From Herminiimonas sp. (GTDB lineage Bacteria; Pseudomonadota; Gammaproteobacteria; Burkholderiales; Burkholderiaceae_D): 50,355 nt of DNA. The translations under genes were made by a program, and so were the position numbers. A model generated the notes under the pieces. It worked only from the letters and a program-made list of their open reading frames with translations. It had not been told where the DNA came from and ran no database searches. The stretch's first letter is position 1; every line of letters begins with the position of its first letter. Shown here piece after piece: positions 9,011 through 18,888 of the stretch. Location of the stretch: assembly GCA_027310305.1 (NCBI GenBank), contig DAIDBD010000100.1:1-50355 (forward strand), given 5' to 3'.

Positions 9011-9879
9011 GCTTTTTCCTCCTCCTCGTCTTCCTCGGTTTCGTTAGGTCCGATACCGATGTAGTGGAAGAAGCCGCCCAACACCGCACCGGCCATGGCC
9101 ATCAGCGCCAGCGGCTTGGTAATGCCTTTCCAGATGGCGACCATGGGGCTGATCTGCGGATCCTTGGGCAGTTCGTTGTAGAGTTCCGGCTTGTCGGCGT
9201 GGTGCAGCACGTACATGACGTGCGTACCGCCGACGCCTGCTGGGTCGTACAGGCCGGCGTTCTCGAAGCCGCGCTCCTTCAGTTCGGCGATGCGCTCGGC
9301 GGCGTGGTCCTTCATGTCTTCCTTGCTACCGAACACCAGCGCCTGCGTCGGGCAGGCCTTGATACAGGCAGGCTCCAATCCGACGGAAACGCGGTCTGAA
9401 CACAGGGTGCACTTGTAGACCTTGCTGTCCTTATCCGACAGGCGCGGGATGTTGAACGGGCAGCCCTTGATGCAGTAGCCACAGCCGATGCAGTTCTCTT
9501 CGGCGAAATCGACAATGCCGTTCTTATACTGGATGATGGCACCGGGCGATGGGCAGGCCTTGAGGCAGCCGGGATCTGCGCAGTGCATGCAGCCATCCTT
9601 GCGGATCAGCCACTCCAGGTTGCCGTTCTCTTCGACCTCGGCAAACCGCATCAGGGTCCAGCTGTTGGCCGTCAGGTCGTGCGGGTTCTGGTAGGAGCCG
9701 ACATTGACTCCCACTTCTTCACGTACGTCGTTCCATTCCTGACAGGCGGACTGGCAGGCCTTGCAGCCGATACATTTGGTGACGTCGATGAGCTTGGCGA
9801 CTTCGATCGACTCGCGTTGCTGCGGAGACGGCGTGGTAGTCGCGGAACGGCGCCAGATATCTAGCGATTGCAGCGCCAT
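9007..9879 (-). CDS. fdnH: Formate dehydrogenase beta subunit, four [4Fe-4S] ferredoxin-like
   Basis: 290 residues with four cysteine clusters in order: [41 protein letters not shown] and CTLCSDR...CIKACP. A C-terminal membrane helix ([21 protein letters not shown]) is followed by an acidic tail. In FDH-N/FDH-O this subunit wires electrons from the alpha subunit in the periplasm to the heme subunit. It has no signal peptide of its own, which fits co-export with the Tat-targeted alpha subunit. Two nucleotides separate it from fdnG. Confidence 0.95.
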   Translation of the reverse strand: MALQSLDIWRRSATTTPSPQQRESIEVAKLIDVTKCIGCKACQSACQEWNDVREEVGVNVGSYQNPHDLTANSWTLMRFAEVEENGNLEWLIRKDGCMHCADPGCLKACPSPGAIIQYKNGIVDFAEENCIGCGYCIKGCPFNIPRLSDKDSKVYKCTLCSDRVSVGLEPACIKACPTQALVFGSKEDMKDHAAERIAELKERGFENAGLYDPAGVGGTHVMYVLHHADKPELYNELPKDPQISPMVAIWKGITKPLALMAMAGAVLGGFFHYIGIGPNETEEDEEEEKA

Positions 9880-9881
9880 GA

Positions 9882-12800
9882 TTAGGATTCCTCCGTTTGC
9901 TTGCGACCGAACAGCCAGCCTCGACGATTCAAGTCGACATTGCCGGCATCGGCGGTTTTAGGGGTAGCTTGGGTCGTCGCCTCATGTTTCGGCGCTTCGC
10001 CGGTGTCCTTTTCGAGATTGACCAGGAAGGACTTGAACTCCGGCGTCTGCGTGTTGGCATCCCCCACGAACGGCGTCAGCGTGTTGGCCAGGAAGCCCTG
10101 CTTGGCGGCACCGGTGAAGCCCCAGTGAATCGGCACGCCGATCTGGTGCACGCGCTTGCCGGCCACATCCAGCGCCTTGATGCGTTTGGTCACGACGGCT
10201 ACCGCCTTGATGTAACCACGTTTGGAGCTCACCACGACACGTTCGCCATTCTCGATCCCCTTGGCCTTGGCCAGTTCCTCGCCGATTTCGACGAATTGTT
10301 CCGGCTGCAGCGACGCGTTGATCTTCGAGTGCTTGGTCCAGAAGTGGAAGTGCTCGGTCAGGCGGTAAGTGGTGCCTACGTACGGGAACGCTTCGCTGGT
10401 GCCGAAATGCTCGCGATCCTGCGGGAACACGCGCGCTGCCGGGTTGCTGATCACCTTGGGGTGGAGCAGATTCGTGCCCAGCGGGTTCTCGAATGGCTCG
10501 TAGTGTTCCGGGAACGGACCTTCCGCCATCTTGTCCAGCGCGAACAGGCGGCCCACGCCTTCGTTGGTCATGATGAACGGCGACATGGCGTCTCCTGGCG
10601 GCACGTCCGCCTTGAAGTCGGGCACATCGAACCCGCCCCACTTGGCGCCATCCCAGCCGATGAGCTTGCGCTTGGCATCCCATGGTTTTCCGTTGACGTC
10701 GCACGAGGCACGGTTGTATAGGATGCGGCGGTTGGCCGGCCAAGCCCACGCCCAATTAGGGGCGAGGCCTAAGCCGGACGGGTCGCTGGTGTCGCGCCGC
10801 GCCATCTGGTTGCCGGCTTCGGTCCAGCTGCCGCAGAAAATCCAGGTGCCGCACGAAGTGCTGCCGTCGTCCGCCAACTGGGCGAAACTCGACAACTGCT
10901 GCCCTGCCTTGACCAGCACCTTGGTCTTGTCCTTGGGGTCCATGATGTCGGCCAGCGCACGGCCGTTGTACTCCTTGGCCAGCTCTTCCGGCGTTGGCTC
11001 GCCGGCATCGTGATACGGCCAGTACAGGTTAAGGATGGGGTCAGGTAATGCACCACCGTCCTTTTTGTACATCTCGCGCAGCTTGAGGAACAGTTCTGAC
11101 ATGATGGCGATGTCGGTACGGCACTCTCCCGGCGCTTCGGCGCCCTTCCAGTGCCACTGCAGCCAGCGCGAGCTGTTCACCAGCGCGCCTTCTTCCTCGG
11201 CGAACAGGGTGGTTGGCAGGCGGAACACCTCGGTCTGGATCTTGGACGAATCAACATCGTTGGATTCGCCGTAATTCTTCCAGAACTCGGAGGTCTCGGT
11301 CGCCAGTGGATCCATCACCACCAGATACTTCAGCTTGGACAGTGCCGCACTCATCTTCGCCTTGTTGGGGAAGGAGGCAAGCGGGTTGAAGCCCTGGCAG
11401 AAGTAGCCGTTGAGCTTGCCCTGATCCATCAGATCGAACACGCGCAGGCCGTCGTACACCTTGTCCAGTTTGGGCATCCAGTCGTAGGCGAAATCGTTGT
11501 CCTTGGTCGCTGCCGGACCATACCAAGCCTTCATCAGGCTGGTGTGGAACTTGGGGTAATTGGCAAAATAGTTCATCTGCCCCGGACGCAACAGTTTCGG
11601 CGTGCGCTTGTCGAGGTAGGTCGCACGATCGATGTCGTCGTCCTTGGGCATGGTCATGTAGCCCGGCAGCAGGTCGGACATCAGCCCCAAGTCAGACAGG
11701 CCCTGAATGTTGGAGTGGCCACGCAGCGCATTCACACCACCGCCTGCCATGCCGATGTTACCCAGCAGCAGTTGCAGCATAGCCAGCGCGCGGATGTTCT
11801 GCGCGCCGACGGAGTGCTGCGTCCAGCCCAGCGCGTACAGGCTGGTCAGGGTACGATTCGGTGCGGCCGTGGAGGCCAGCATTTCGCAGATTTCCAGGAA
11901 CTGCTTCTTCGGCGTGCCGGTGATGCTGCTCACCATGTCAGGCGTGTAGCGCTCAACGTGGTGCTTGAGCAGGTTGATGACACAACGCGGGTGCTTCAGG
12001 GTCGGGTCAACCTTGGCGAACCCCTTGTCATCCAGCTCGTACGCCCAGCTGCTCTTGTCGTACTTGTGTTCCTTCTCGTCGTAGCCGCTGAACAGGCCAT
12101 CCTCGAACTTGAAGTCCTCGCGCACGATGAAGGCGGCATTGGTGTACGCATTGACGTACTCCTGCTGGATCTGCCCCTTCTCGAGCACATAGTGGATGAC
12201 GCCGTTCAGGAACGCGATGTCCGTACCGGTACGAATCGGAGCGTAGTAATCCGCCACCGACGCCGTGCGGTTGAAACGCGGATCGACGACGATCAGCTTG
12301 GCCTTGTTATGCGCCTTGGCTTCGATTACCCACTTGAAGCCGACTGGGTGCGCTTCGGCGGCATTGCCGCCCATCACCAGAATGACATTCGCATTCTTGA
12401 TGTCCATCCAGGTATTGGTCATCGCTCCGCGACCGAATGATGGGGCAAGACTTGCCACCGTCGGTGCGTGTCAGACACGTGCCTGGTTATCGAGTGCGAC
12501 GACTCCTAAGCTGCGCAGTACCTTGTGCGTTAAATAGCCCGCTTCGTTGGAAGCGGCCGATGCGGCCAGAAAACCGACGGTGTTCCAGCGGTTGACCGTC
12601 TGGCCCTTGTCGTTTTTGGCCATGAAATGCTGGTCACGGTCTTCCTTCATCAGGCGCGAAATGCGGTCCAGCGCCCAATCCCAGGAGACGCGCTTCCATT
12701 CCTTGCTGCCAGCCGCGCGGTATTCGGGGAACGTGACACGCGTCTTGCTGTGCACGAACTCCAGCAGGCCTGCGCCCTTAGGGCAGAGGCTGCCGCGACT

Positions 12801-13058
12801 GACCGGATGATCCGGGTCGCCTTCGATGTGAATGATCTCGGACTTGGCGTTTTTCGCCTTGTCGCCGAGACTGTACATAATGATGCCGCAGGCCACTGAG
12901 CAATACGGGCAGGTATTGCGGGTCTCGGTGGTGCGGGTCAGTTTGAACTGTCGCACCTCCGCCAGCGCCTGAGCGGGCATGAAGCCCATCACGGCAATAC
13001 TGGATGACCCAAGGGACGCGGCGCTCAGTTTGAAAAACTGACGCCTAGTGATTTGCAT
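9882..13058 (-). CDS. fdnG: Selenocysteine-containing formate dehydrogenase alpha subunit (FdnG/FdoG type)
   Basis: 1058 residues when the in-frame TGA at 12471-12473 is read as selenocysteine, Sec196, the same number as in E. coli FDH-N. The context [21 protein letters not shown] is conserved. The start at 13058 has a GAGGT ribosome site and gives a Tat signal, [17 protein letters not shown] [4Fe-4S] motif, CPYCSVACG, at about residue 55 follows, then the bis-MGD molybdopterin oxidoreductase domains. The enzyme oxidises formate to CO2 in the periplasm and passes electrons via FdnH and FdnI to quinone. A bSECIS hairpin lies directly after the TGA, and selA, selB and selC are in the same locus. 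Automated annotation is likely to split this gene into two ORFs of 195 and 858 residues. Confidence 0.97.
12431..12473 (-). promoter_or_regulatory. bSECIS element following the Sec UGA codon of fdnG
   Basis: After the UGA (12473-12471) the mRNA can fold into an outer stem, ACCGA/TCGGT (12465-12461 with 12436-12432), and an apical stem, GGCA/TGCC (12456-12453 with 12447-12444). The 5-nt apical loop is AGTCT. The GU in the loop and its distance of about 20 nt from the UGA match the SelB-binding requirement known from E. coli fdhF and fdnG. Confidence 0.8.
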
Positions 13059-13096
13059 GGTTGACCTCAAATCGTGAAATTTGAACTGATATTTCA

Positions 13097-13125
13097 ATTA
13101 TATCCAACCACACCCCGGGATTAAA
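13097..13125 (-). promoter_or_regulatory. Sigma70-type promoter of the fdnGHI-fdhE operon
   Basis: On the minus strand a perfect -10 hexamer, TATAAT (13097-13102), lies 17 nt from a weak -35, TTTAAT (13120-13125), about 40 nt upstream of the fdnG start. A weak -35 suggests dependence on an activator. Two direct copies of ATCGTGAAA (plus-strand reading, 13071-13079 and 13130-13138) flank the promoter and could be regulator sites. Confidence 0.6.
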
Positions 13126-13144
13126 CCTGATCGTGAAAAAAGGT

Positions 13145-14224
13145 TTATATTTGTAGGGCATTCGGCACGATGGTTTCCCGGCTTTGCAGCCGGAATTTGA
13201 AATCCACCGGATCCCGGCCATCGAGGCGTGAATCGCCAAACTCCGCATAAGGGTACATGAGGTAGGGCAGCGGGCGGCTAGCCTTGGGGTTGAGGTCGAA
13301 ATCGCGCGCGGTATTGAAGCCGACCCAGTTCATCTCCCAATAGCCGAACAGGCGCTTGCGCAAATCGACAATCTTCGGGTCGTCGAGCGCCAACCTGGCT
13401 TCCAGTACCGCCTTGCGTACGTCGGCCGGATCGACCGGCACCCAGCCGTGGCGGGGCGAGAAATATTCTGCGCGGCAATGCTGCGCCTTGGAAATGTCGC
13501 CAGCCTTGCCCAGGCATTTCAGTTGTTCGGATTCTGCAACGCGTACGCCATACATTTCGCGAGCGGGGATGCCGGCGGCACGCGCCAGTCCGACAAACAG
13601 CGAGTTGATATCCGCACATTTTCCGCCTAGGTTGCCGGTTTCGAGCATGGTCTTGATGTTACCCATGCCGCAACCGCGGGTGGCAGGGTCGCGGAAAGTG
13701 TTGTCGATCACCCAGTCGTAGATGGCGCATGCCTTGTCATCCGGTGATTCGAACCCTTGAATGATCCTGCCGGCAGTCTCGGCGACGATGCCATCCACGG
13801 GCATGTGTTCGGTTGGCCTCAGATAAAGCGCGGCCTCGTCCGATTCGTGCAAGTGATGCGCAGTCGGAGCCGTATGACGGTTGCGGGTCACAACCTGTGA
13901 GGTGACTGTAAGGTTTCTGGCCGGCTCGGTGCTATTCCATTCGGCGACCAACACGGGGGCCTGGTAAACCGGGTCCCAGTTGAGCGCCACGGTTGCCGGG
14001 CCACCTTCCCAGTGTGTCGAGAGTACGCGTTGATAATCCCCGGCATGGTTGGGTAAAGGCAGCCACAGTCGTCCTGAACCTGGGCGAGAGGAGAGATCGA
14101 TCTCATAGGTCAGTTCGAAAGCGCGCCAGCCCGCGTCCGACCTGCCCATGGCTGCCAGTGCATTGGGGGCAAGGGTCAACAGCGGGCTCGCGGCCGCCAG
14201 ACGAAGAAATTCGCGTCGTTTCAT
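13145..14224 (-). CDS. Tat-exported transglutaminase-like (papain-fold) protein
   Basis: 359 residues from ATG 14224, with an AGGA ribosome site; an adjacent GTG at 14227 is an alternative. The N-terminus is a twin-arginine signal, MKRREFLRLAAASPLLTL, ending near ALAAMG. The transglutaminase-core superfamily (COG1305-like) triad is visible: Cys in GGKCADINSLFVGLARAAG, His in QHCRAEYF and Asp in WVPVDPADV. Such proteins are cysteine proteases, amidases or cross-linkers in the periplasm; the substrate is unknown. It lies between the fdn promoter and selC, on the same strand as both formate dehydrogenases. Being Tat-exported like FdnG suggests a shared compartment. A link to formate dehydrogenase maturation is only inferred from position. 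Confidence 0.8.
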   Translation of the reverse strand: MKRREFLRLAAASPLLTLAPNALAAMGRSDAGWRAFELTYEIDLSSRPGSGRLWLPLPNHAGDYQRVLSTHWEGGPATVALNWDPVYQAPVLVAEWNSTEPARNLTVTSQVVTRNRHTAPTAHHLHESDEAALYLRPTEHMPVDGIVAETAGRIIQGFESPDDKACAIYDWVIDNTFRDPATRGCGMGNIKTMLETGNLGGKCADINSLFVGLARAAGIPAREMYGVRVAESEQLKCLGKAGDISKAQHCRAEYFSPRHGWVPVDPADVRKAVLEARLALDDPKIVDLRKRLFGYWEMNWVGFNTARDFDLNPKASRPLPYLMYPYAEFGDSRLDGRDPVDFKFRLQSRETIVPNALQI

Positions 14225-14266
14225 CACGGGTCCTGAAAGTTTATTGGGGGAAAAGTGCTTGCAGCG

Positions 14267-14282
14267 ACTTGCTGCAGCAAGT
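14267..14282. repeat. Perfect 16-bp palindrome between selC and the transglutaminase-like gene
   Basis: ACTTGCTGCAGCAAGT is fully self-complementary. It lies 43 bp upstream of the transglutaminase-like start and downstream of selC. No T-run follows it in the minus direction, so it looks more like an operator or RNA processing hairpin than a terminator. Confidence 0.4.
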
Positions 14283-14299
14283 GTGCAAAAAAAGAAGGG

Positions 14300-14396
14300 T
14301 GGCGGAAGAGAATGGGAGTCGAACCCACCTGAGACTGCCTTGCAGCCTCAACCGAATTTGAAGTCCGGCCGTCCCACCGGGGAACGTGTCTCTTCC
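14300..14396 (-). tRNA. selC: tRNA-Sec (anticodon TCA), selC
   Basis: The minus strand folds as tRNA-Sec. It has an 8-bp acceptor stem (GGAAGAGA with TCTCTTCC), discriminator G and an encoded CCA at 14300-14303. The 7-nt anticodon loop, CTTCAAA, has TCA at 14361-14359. A long variable arm has the stem GAGGCTGC/GCAGTCTC, followed by a GGTTCGACTCC T-arm. The extended acceptor and large variable arm separate it from ordinary tRNAs. It is charged with Ser, converted by SelA and delivered by SelB. A CTTTTTTT run just downstream (minus strand) may end the transcript. Confidence 0.96.
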
Positions 14397-14416
14397 AGGG
14401 CATTGGATTTTACCAG

Positions 14417-16321
14417 TTAAAACTGAAGCAAATCGTTGCGGATGCGATGCGCATCGTGCACTCGTCGCGTATAGCCGACTCGGTCGAAGAATTCGAGGAT
14501 ATGGATGGCCAGTTTCCGGCCGGTATCGATACGGGTGCGAAATTCGGCGGCATAAATTTCCCCTTTGACATGGTCGGCAGCGGTCTGGCGTACGATCTCG
14601 GCCAATCTGGATACGGCGGCCGGCAGGTAATAATGGTCATGCGCGACGAGATAGACGCGCCCCATGCGTGCCAGACGTCGCATCAGGTTGCGGATAACCG
14701 CCTCATCGACCCCCAGCATACGACCGATGTCGCGCACCCGTGGCGGCTGGAGAGGTTCTGCAGCCAGTATCGGTTCGACTTCACACCACAATTTCTCTTC
14801 CACGTCGCCCAAGCTGATTCTATGGCCTGGCAGGTGCAGCCATGAGCCATCCTTGGCCAGTTTTTGGCTTTCCAGAAGATGATTTATCAGTGCCGCGAAC
14901 GCCGCCCGCGTAACCTGCGGCGAAGTGCGCATGCGCAACTGCTCGGCATTGAGCCCCAGCGAATCTGCGACCTCGGCATGCTCCCTTGCCAGCACGTTTA
15001 GCGCTGTGTCGCACAAGGACTGCCAGCGAGTTGGAGAGAATGCAGTGGCAGGAGGTCTGAGCCGTGCGATCACGCATGGCACGGTCTCGGTCAGTCGGCG
15101 CAGTTCGTCATCCGAGAGATTGGCGTTGGCAGCGAAAGTCGTTAGATCAACACCGTTGGGTGAGCCATCCAGCAGCGCTGCAAAAATCTCGGGAATCGTC
15201 CTGCATTGCCAGGCTTGAAGCATCGCAAGTCGTTGCAGGGTCCGCCGACCGCGGGCCGGGGGGTGAGTATCCAGCACGCCGCCGCCGCCCAGAGTGTGCT
15301 GCGCAGAAGCATCGCGAATAATGAAGCGATCGCCCAAGGCCGCTCCCACGGCTTTATCCAGTATCAACTGGGCCAGCGCTGTACTGCCGGGCGTCAAGGT
15401 TTCCTGCTCCAGCAAGGCGACGCGCCCAGTGACGTGCGCTGCACCCAGATGGATATGTACTGGCGTCCAGTGCTTGAGGGGAGGGGCCTCGTCGAGCAAC
15501 TGCATGCGGACATCGATGCGATGCGTGGGCGCATGCAGGAAAGGCGTCAGCATCCAGTCGCCGCGCTGTACCTGCGATTTCTCCAGGCCGGCAAGATTGA
15601 GCGCGCAACGCTGACCGGCACACCCGTTTTGCGCCGGCTGGTTCTGAGCATGGATCCCGCGAATACGTACTTCAAGGCCGGACGGCGACACCAGCAGTTG
15701 ATCGCCTACGTTCACGATACCGGAAAAAACAGTGCCGGTGACCACGGTGCCAACGCCGCTCAGGGTAAACGAGCGATCCACCGCAAGGCGAAATCCGCCG
15801 CCTGAGGATATGGCCGTTAAATTCTGTGCGGCGGCTTCCAGATGCTGGCGCAGTGCGGCAACGCCTAGCCCGGTAACGGAAGACAGCGAAAAAACAGGGC
15901 TGCCAGCCAGACCGGTGCTCGCCAGCAAAGCCGAGACCTGCGTTGCGACTGCTTCCACGCGCGCTGGGGAGACCCTGTCTATTTTCGTCAGGGCAACTAC
16001 GCCACGATGCAATCCCAGCAGATCGAGAATCTGCACATGCTCGACGGTTTGCGGCATGACGCCATCGTCCGCTGCAACAATCAGCAGCACGTAATCGATG
16101 CCGGTCGCCCCGGCGAGCATGTTGTGCACCAGCTTCTCATGGCCGGGCACATCGATAAAACCGAGTATGTCGCCATTCGGTAGCGGCGCGTAAGCGTAGC
16201 CGAGGTCAAGCGTGATGCCACGCTCTTTTTCTTCTTTCAGGCGGTCGGCATCGATGCCTGTCAGGGCTTTGACCAGCGAAGTCTTGCCGTGGTCGATATG
16301 TCCGGAGGTGCCGATGATCAC
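14417..16321 (-). CDS. selB: Selenocysteine-specific elongation factor SelB
   Basis: 634 residues. The EF-Tu-like GTPase starts at the N-terminus with [10 protein letters not shown] (G1), then [12 protein letters not shown] (G2), [12 protein letters not shown] (G3) and TKID (G4). Beta-barrel domains follow, and the C-terminal third contains the winged-helix repeats that bind the bSECIS hairpin of the mRNA. It starts at GTG 16321, which overlaps the selA stop codon, so synthesis is coupled to SelA. SelB brings Sec-tRNA to the ribosome at UGA, here for Sec196 of FdnG. It lies directly upstream of selC on the same strand. Confidence 0.97.
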   Translation of the reverse strand: MIIGTSGHIDHGKTSLVKALTGIDADRLKEEKERGITLDLGYAYAPLPNGDILGFIDVPGHEKLVHNMLAGATGIDYVLLIVAADDGVMPQTVEHVQILDLLGLHRGVVALTKIDRVSPARVEAVATQVSALLASTGLAGSPVFSLSSVTGLGVAALRQHLEAAAQNLTAISSGGGFRLAVDRSFTLSGVGTVVTGTVFSGIVNVGDQLLVSPSGLEVRIRGIHAQNQPAQNGCAGQRCALNLAGLEKSQVQRGDWMLTPFLHAPTHRIDVRMQLLDEAPPLKHWTPVHIHLGAAHVTGRVALLEQETLTPGSTALAQLILDKAVGAALGDRFIIRDASAQHTLGGGGVLDTHPPARGRRTLQRLAMLQAWQCRTIPEIFAALLDGSPNGVDLTTFAANANLSDDELRRLTETVPCVIARLRPPATAFSPTRWQSLCDTALNVLAREHAEVADSLGLNAEQLRMRTSPQVTRAAFAALINHLLESQKLAKDGSWLHLPGHRISLGDVEEKLWCEVEPILAAEPLQPPRVRDIGRMLGVDEAVIRNLMRRLARMGRVYLVAHDHYYLPAAVSRLAEIVRQTAADHVKGEIYAAEFRTRIDTGRKLAIHILEFFDRVGYTRRVHDAHRIRNDLLQF

Positions 16322-17715
16322 AGGGTCAATGCCTCCATTTGCGACATGAACTCGGCCTCATTTTCCAGGCAGCGCAGGTCGAAGAGCAGGGCGCCTTCTT
16401 CCATGCGACCTACCACTGGTCGCGGCAGGGTGCGGAACGCGTCAGCCAGCTTCTTAAGTGCGGTTCCGGCACCGCGACCTTTGATGACAGGTGTGATCGC
16501 CAGGCAGGCGCTGGGCAGCAGACCCACCGGCAACGATCCGCTACCAATCTGGCTGTAGCCGGGACGGATTTCGACCTGGGCATGCCCGGAAAGCGCATAC
16601 TGCACGACAGGCAGCATGCGCTCGGCCAGTTTCTGGATTTCGGCGGTCGGACGCGTCAGCAAGCGCAAGGTCGGCATGTCGCGCGTCAGCAGCTCCGGGT
16701 AGCGGTACTGGTGCAACGTGGCCTCCAGTGCAGCCATGGTCATTTTGTCCACGCGCAGCGCGCGTTTAAGAGGGTTGCGCTTGAGTTTGGCAATCAACTC
16801 TTTCTTGCCGACCACAATGCCGGCCTGCGGCCCGCCCAGGAGCTTGTCGCCGCTGAAGGTGACCAGGTCGGCCCCTTGGGCGATAGCCTCCTGCACTGTC
16901 GGTTCTTTAGGCAAGCCCAACGCCACAAAATCAACCAGCGTGCCGCTACCCAGATCTACCGCGAATGGCAGGTCGTGTCCGTGCGCCAATTTGGCCACCT
17001 CAGCTTCGCCAACGCCGGAGGTAAAGCCCTGAATGGCGTAATTGCTGGGATGCACCTTCATCAACAGACCCGTGCGCGGCGTGATGGCGGCCGCATAGTC
17101 CTTGGCATGCGTGCGATTGGTGGTACCGACTTCGACCAGCTTTGCGCCGGCACGCGCCATGATGTCGGGGATGCGAAAAGCCCCCCCGATTTCGATCAGC
17201 TCGCCGCGCGACACAATCACCTGCTTGCGCATGGCGATGGTGTTGAGCAGCAGGAATACGGCTGCGGCATTATTGTTGACCACGGTCGCCGCCTCTGCGC
17301 CGGTCAGCTCGCAGATCAATCGGTCGATGTGGTCGTCGCGGTCGCCACGTGAGGCACTATCGAGATCAAACTCCAGGTTGCTGGCGGTTTCCATAACGGC
17401 TTGCACTGCGGTGGCTGCTTGCCGCGAAAGCAGGGCGCGCCCCAGATTGGTGTGCAGCACGGTGCCAGTCAGATTAAACACCGGTCGCAGGGTGTTGTGC
17501 GATTCCGCATCCATCCTGGCCCGACAGCGAGCGATGAGTTGTTGTATGTCCCAAGGCGTGTCTGGTTGTGATTTTAGCGCCGAGCGAAGTTCGGCAAGAA
17601 GGTCGCGCAATACGGTAACGGTTGCGGTATGACCGAAACGCTCGCGCAACGCCATGACGGCAGGTTGCGACAGAAGTTGGTCGACGGACGGCAGTGCTGA
17701 AAAAGCGGTTTTCAT
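16318..17715 (-). CDS. selA: L-seryl-tRNA(Sec) selenium transferase SelA
   Basis: 465 residues, the usual SelA length. It has the fold-type I PLP enzyme pattern with the PLP-binding lysine in [14 protein letters not shown] and upstream segments [17 protein letters not shown] and [14 protein letters not shown]. SelA converts Ser-tRNA-Sec to Sec-tRNA-Sec with selenophosphate; no selD (selenophosphate synthase) gene is in the window. The gene overlaps selB by 4 nt. It lies 75 bp downstream of fdsD in the same direction, so read-through from the fds operon is possible. Confidence 0.97.
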   Translation of the reverse strand: MKTAFSALPSVDQLLSQPAVMALRERFGHTATVTVLRDLLAELRSALKSQPDTPWDIQQLIARCRARMDAESHNTLRPVFNLTGTVLHTNLGRALLSRQAATAVQAVMETASNLEFDLDSASRGDRDDHIDRLICELTGAEAATVVNNNAAAVFLLLNTIAMRKQVIVSRGELIEIGGAFRIPDIMARAGAKLVEVGTTNRTHAKDYAAAITPRTGLLMKVHPSNYAIQGFTSGVGEAEVAKLAHGHDLPFAVDLGSGTLVDFVALGLPKEPTVQEAIAQGADLVTFSGDKLLGGPQAGIVVGKKELIAKLKRNPLKRALRVDKMTMAALEATLHQYRYPELLTRDMPTLRLLTRPTAEIQKLAERMLPVVQYALSGHAQVEIRPGYSQIGSGSLPVGLLPSACLAITPVIKGRGAGTALKKLADAFRTLPRPVVGRMEEGALLFDLRCLENEAEFMSQMEALTL

Positions 17716-17790
17716 GGGCTCACCTGAACACGCAGGATGATGACGAAAGCAAGGCCCGGAGTTTACCAGCGGTCTCCGGGGTGCGGAGGA

Positions 17791-18024
17791 TTATTTTTGC
17801 GCAGGCTGCAGCAGTTCTCTTTGCGTTTTGACCGCAGTAGCGACAATGTCCATCAGGCCAGCCCCTCCCTGATCGACGTGGGCGATAATGGCAGTGCGCA
17901 TGCGCGGATCCCAGAAGCGCTTGAGATGGGCAGCGATATCTTTTACAGCCTGATCCTTGTCGGGTTCGGCCTCAAAAAACTGGCCGATCTGGTTGGCCAT
18001 TTTGACAAGGTTTTCAACGTGCAT
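17791..18024 (-). CDS. fdsD: NAD-linked formate dehydrogenase delta subunit FdsD
   Basis: 77 residues, matching the small FdsD family: LVKMANQIGQFFEAEPDKD, then HLKRFWDPRMRTAI. FdsD is needed for assembly or activity of the soluble NAD-dependent formate dehydrogenase. It is the last gene of fdsGBACD, 15 bp after fdsC, as in other betaproteobacteria. No terminator with a T-run follows it. Confidence 0.92.
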   Translation of the reverse strand: MHVENLVKMANQIGQFFEAEPDKDQAVKDIAAHLKRFWDPRMRTAIIAHVDQGGAGLMDIVATAVKTQRELLQPAQK

Positions 18025-18039
18025 GCTGTTTGTTTTCCT

Positions 18040-18888
18040 TTATTGATGAATCCTGTGCGGATTGGCATAGATCACGTGGCTGTCGTGACGGGTGAAACCG
18101 ATCAGCGTCAACCCTGTTTCGGTGGCAAGGTCGATGGCGAGGCCTGTCGGTGCCGATATGGCTGCCAGCAGCGAGATTCCGAACGAGGCGGTTTTCTGCA
18201 CCATCTCATAGCTGGCACGGCTGGTGACGATCACAAAGCCACTGCCTGCTTCGACACAACTGCCTGCCAGGGTACCGATCAGCTTATCCAGTGCATTGTG
18301 GCGACCGACATCTTCCTGAACATAAACAACCTCACCATTTTCAGCCACCCATGCCGCCGCATGCACTGCACCAGTCATCGCCTGCAGTGGCTGATGTTCG
18401 GTCAGTTGGCGAAATGCCGCATGCAAGGTCTGTGAAGCAATGGCGCACCCCGCACCCACTGGTGCGGGGTGACGCACCACATGTTGCAGGTTCTCGGCAC
18501 CACACAGGCCGCAACCGGTACGGCCCGCCATGCTGCGCCGTTTTTCCTTGAGTGCCGCAAAGCGTTCCTGGGCAATCGTCATTTGCACTTCTATGCCATT
18601 GTCCAGCGGAATGACTTCAAGATCATACAATTCGCTACGGTCGGCAATGATGCCCTCGGTCAGGCTGAATCCCAGCCCGAATTGCTCCAGGCTCAATGGC
18701 GTGGCCAGCATCACGGCATGAGAGATGCCGTTATAAACCATCGCAATCGGCAACTCGTCGGCAACATGGTCATGGACATGGCTGATTTGTCCGTTTTTCC
18801 AGCGGGTTACGGCAACGGTACGCTGGGCGGCAACCACCGCCTCAGACGTTTCGTCGACAGCTACTACTGCTTGCGTTGCCGCCTCCAT
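18040..18888 (-). CDS. fdsC: Formate dehydrogenase sulfurtransferase FdhD/FdsC
   Basis: 282 residues of the FdhD family, with the conserved cysteine motif GRTGCGLCGAE near residue 120 and the C-terminal glycine/serine-rich EDVGRHNALDKLIG segment. FdhD accepts persulfide sulfur from a cysteine desulfurase and delivers it to the bis-MGD cofactor, which makes formate dehydrogenases active. The start is coupled to the fdsA stop (GTGATG; GTG at 18891 is an alternative). Because only one fdhD is seen here, it may serve both the Cys and the Sec enzyme (inference). Confidence 0.94.
   Translation of the reverse strand: MEAATQAVVAVDETSEAVVAAQRTVAVTRWKNGQISHVHDHVADELPIAMVYNGISHAVMLATPLSLEQFGLGFSLTEGIIADRSELYDLEVIPLDNGIEVQMTIAQERFAALKEKRRSMAGRTGCGLCGAENLQHVVRHPAPVGAGCAIASQTLHAAFRQLTEHQPLQAMTGAVHAAAWVAENGEVVYVQEDVGRHNALDKLIGTLAGSCVEAGSGFVIVTSRASYEMVQKTASFGISLLAAISAPTGLAIDLATETGLTLIGFTRHDSHVIYANPHRIHQ

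Noticed and set aside
9897-12440. Long plus-strand reading frames opposite fdnG (up to about 430 codons).
   Set aside because: They are mirror frames of a GC-rich, strongly biased gene; the minus strand carries a full set of FdnG motifs.
12459-12473. A frameshift or nonsense mutation splitting fdnG.
   Set aside because: The TGA is in the conserved Sec position, followed by a bSECIS hairpin, and selA, selB and selC are present.
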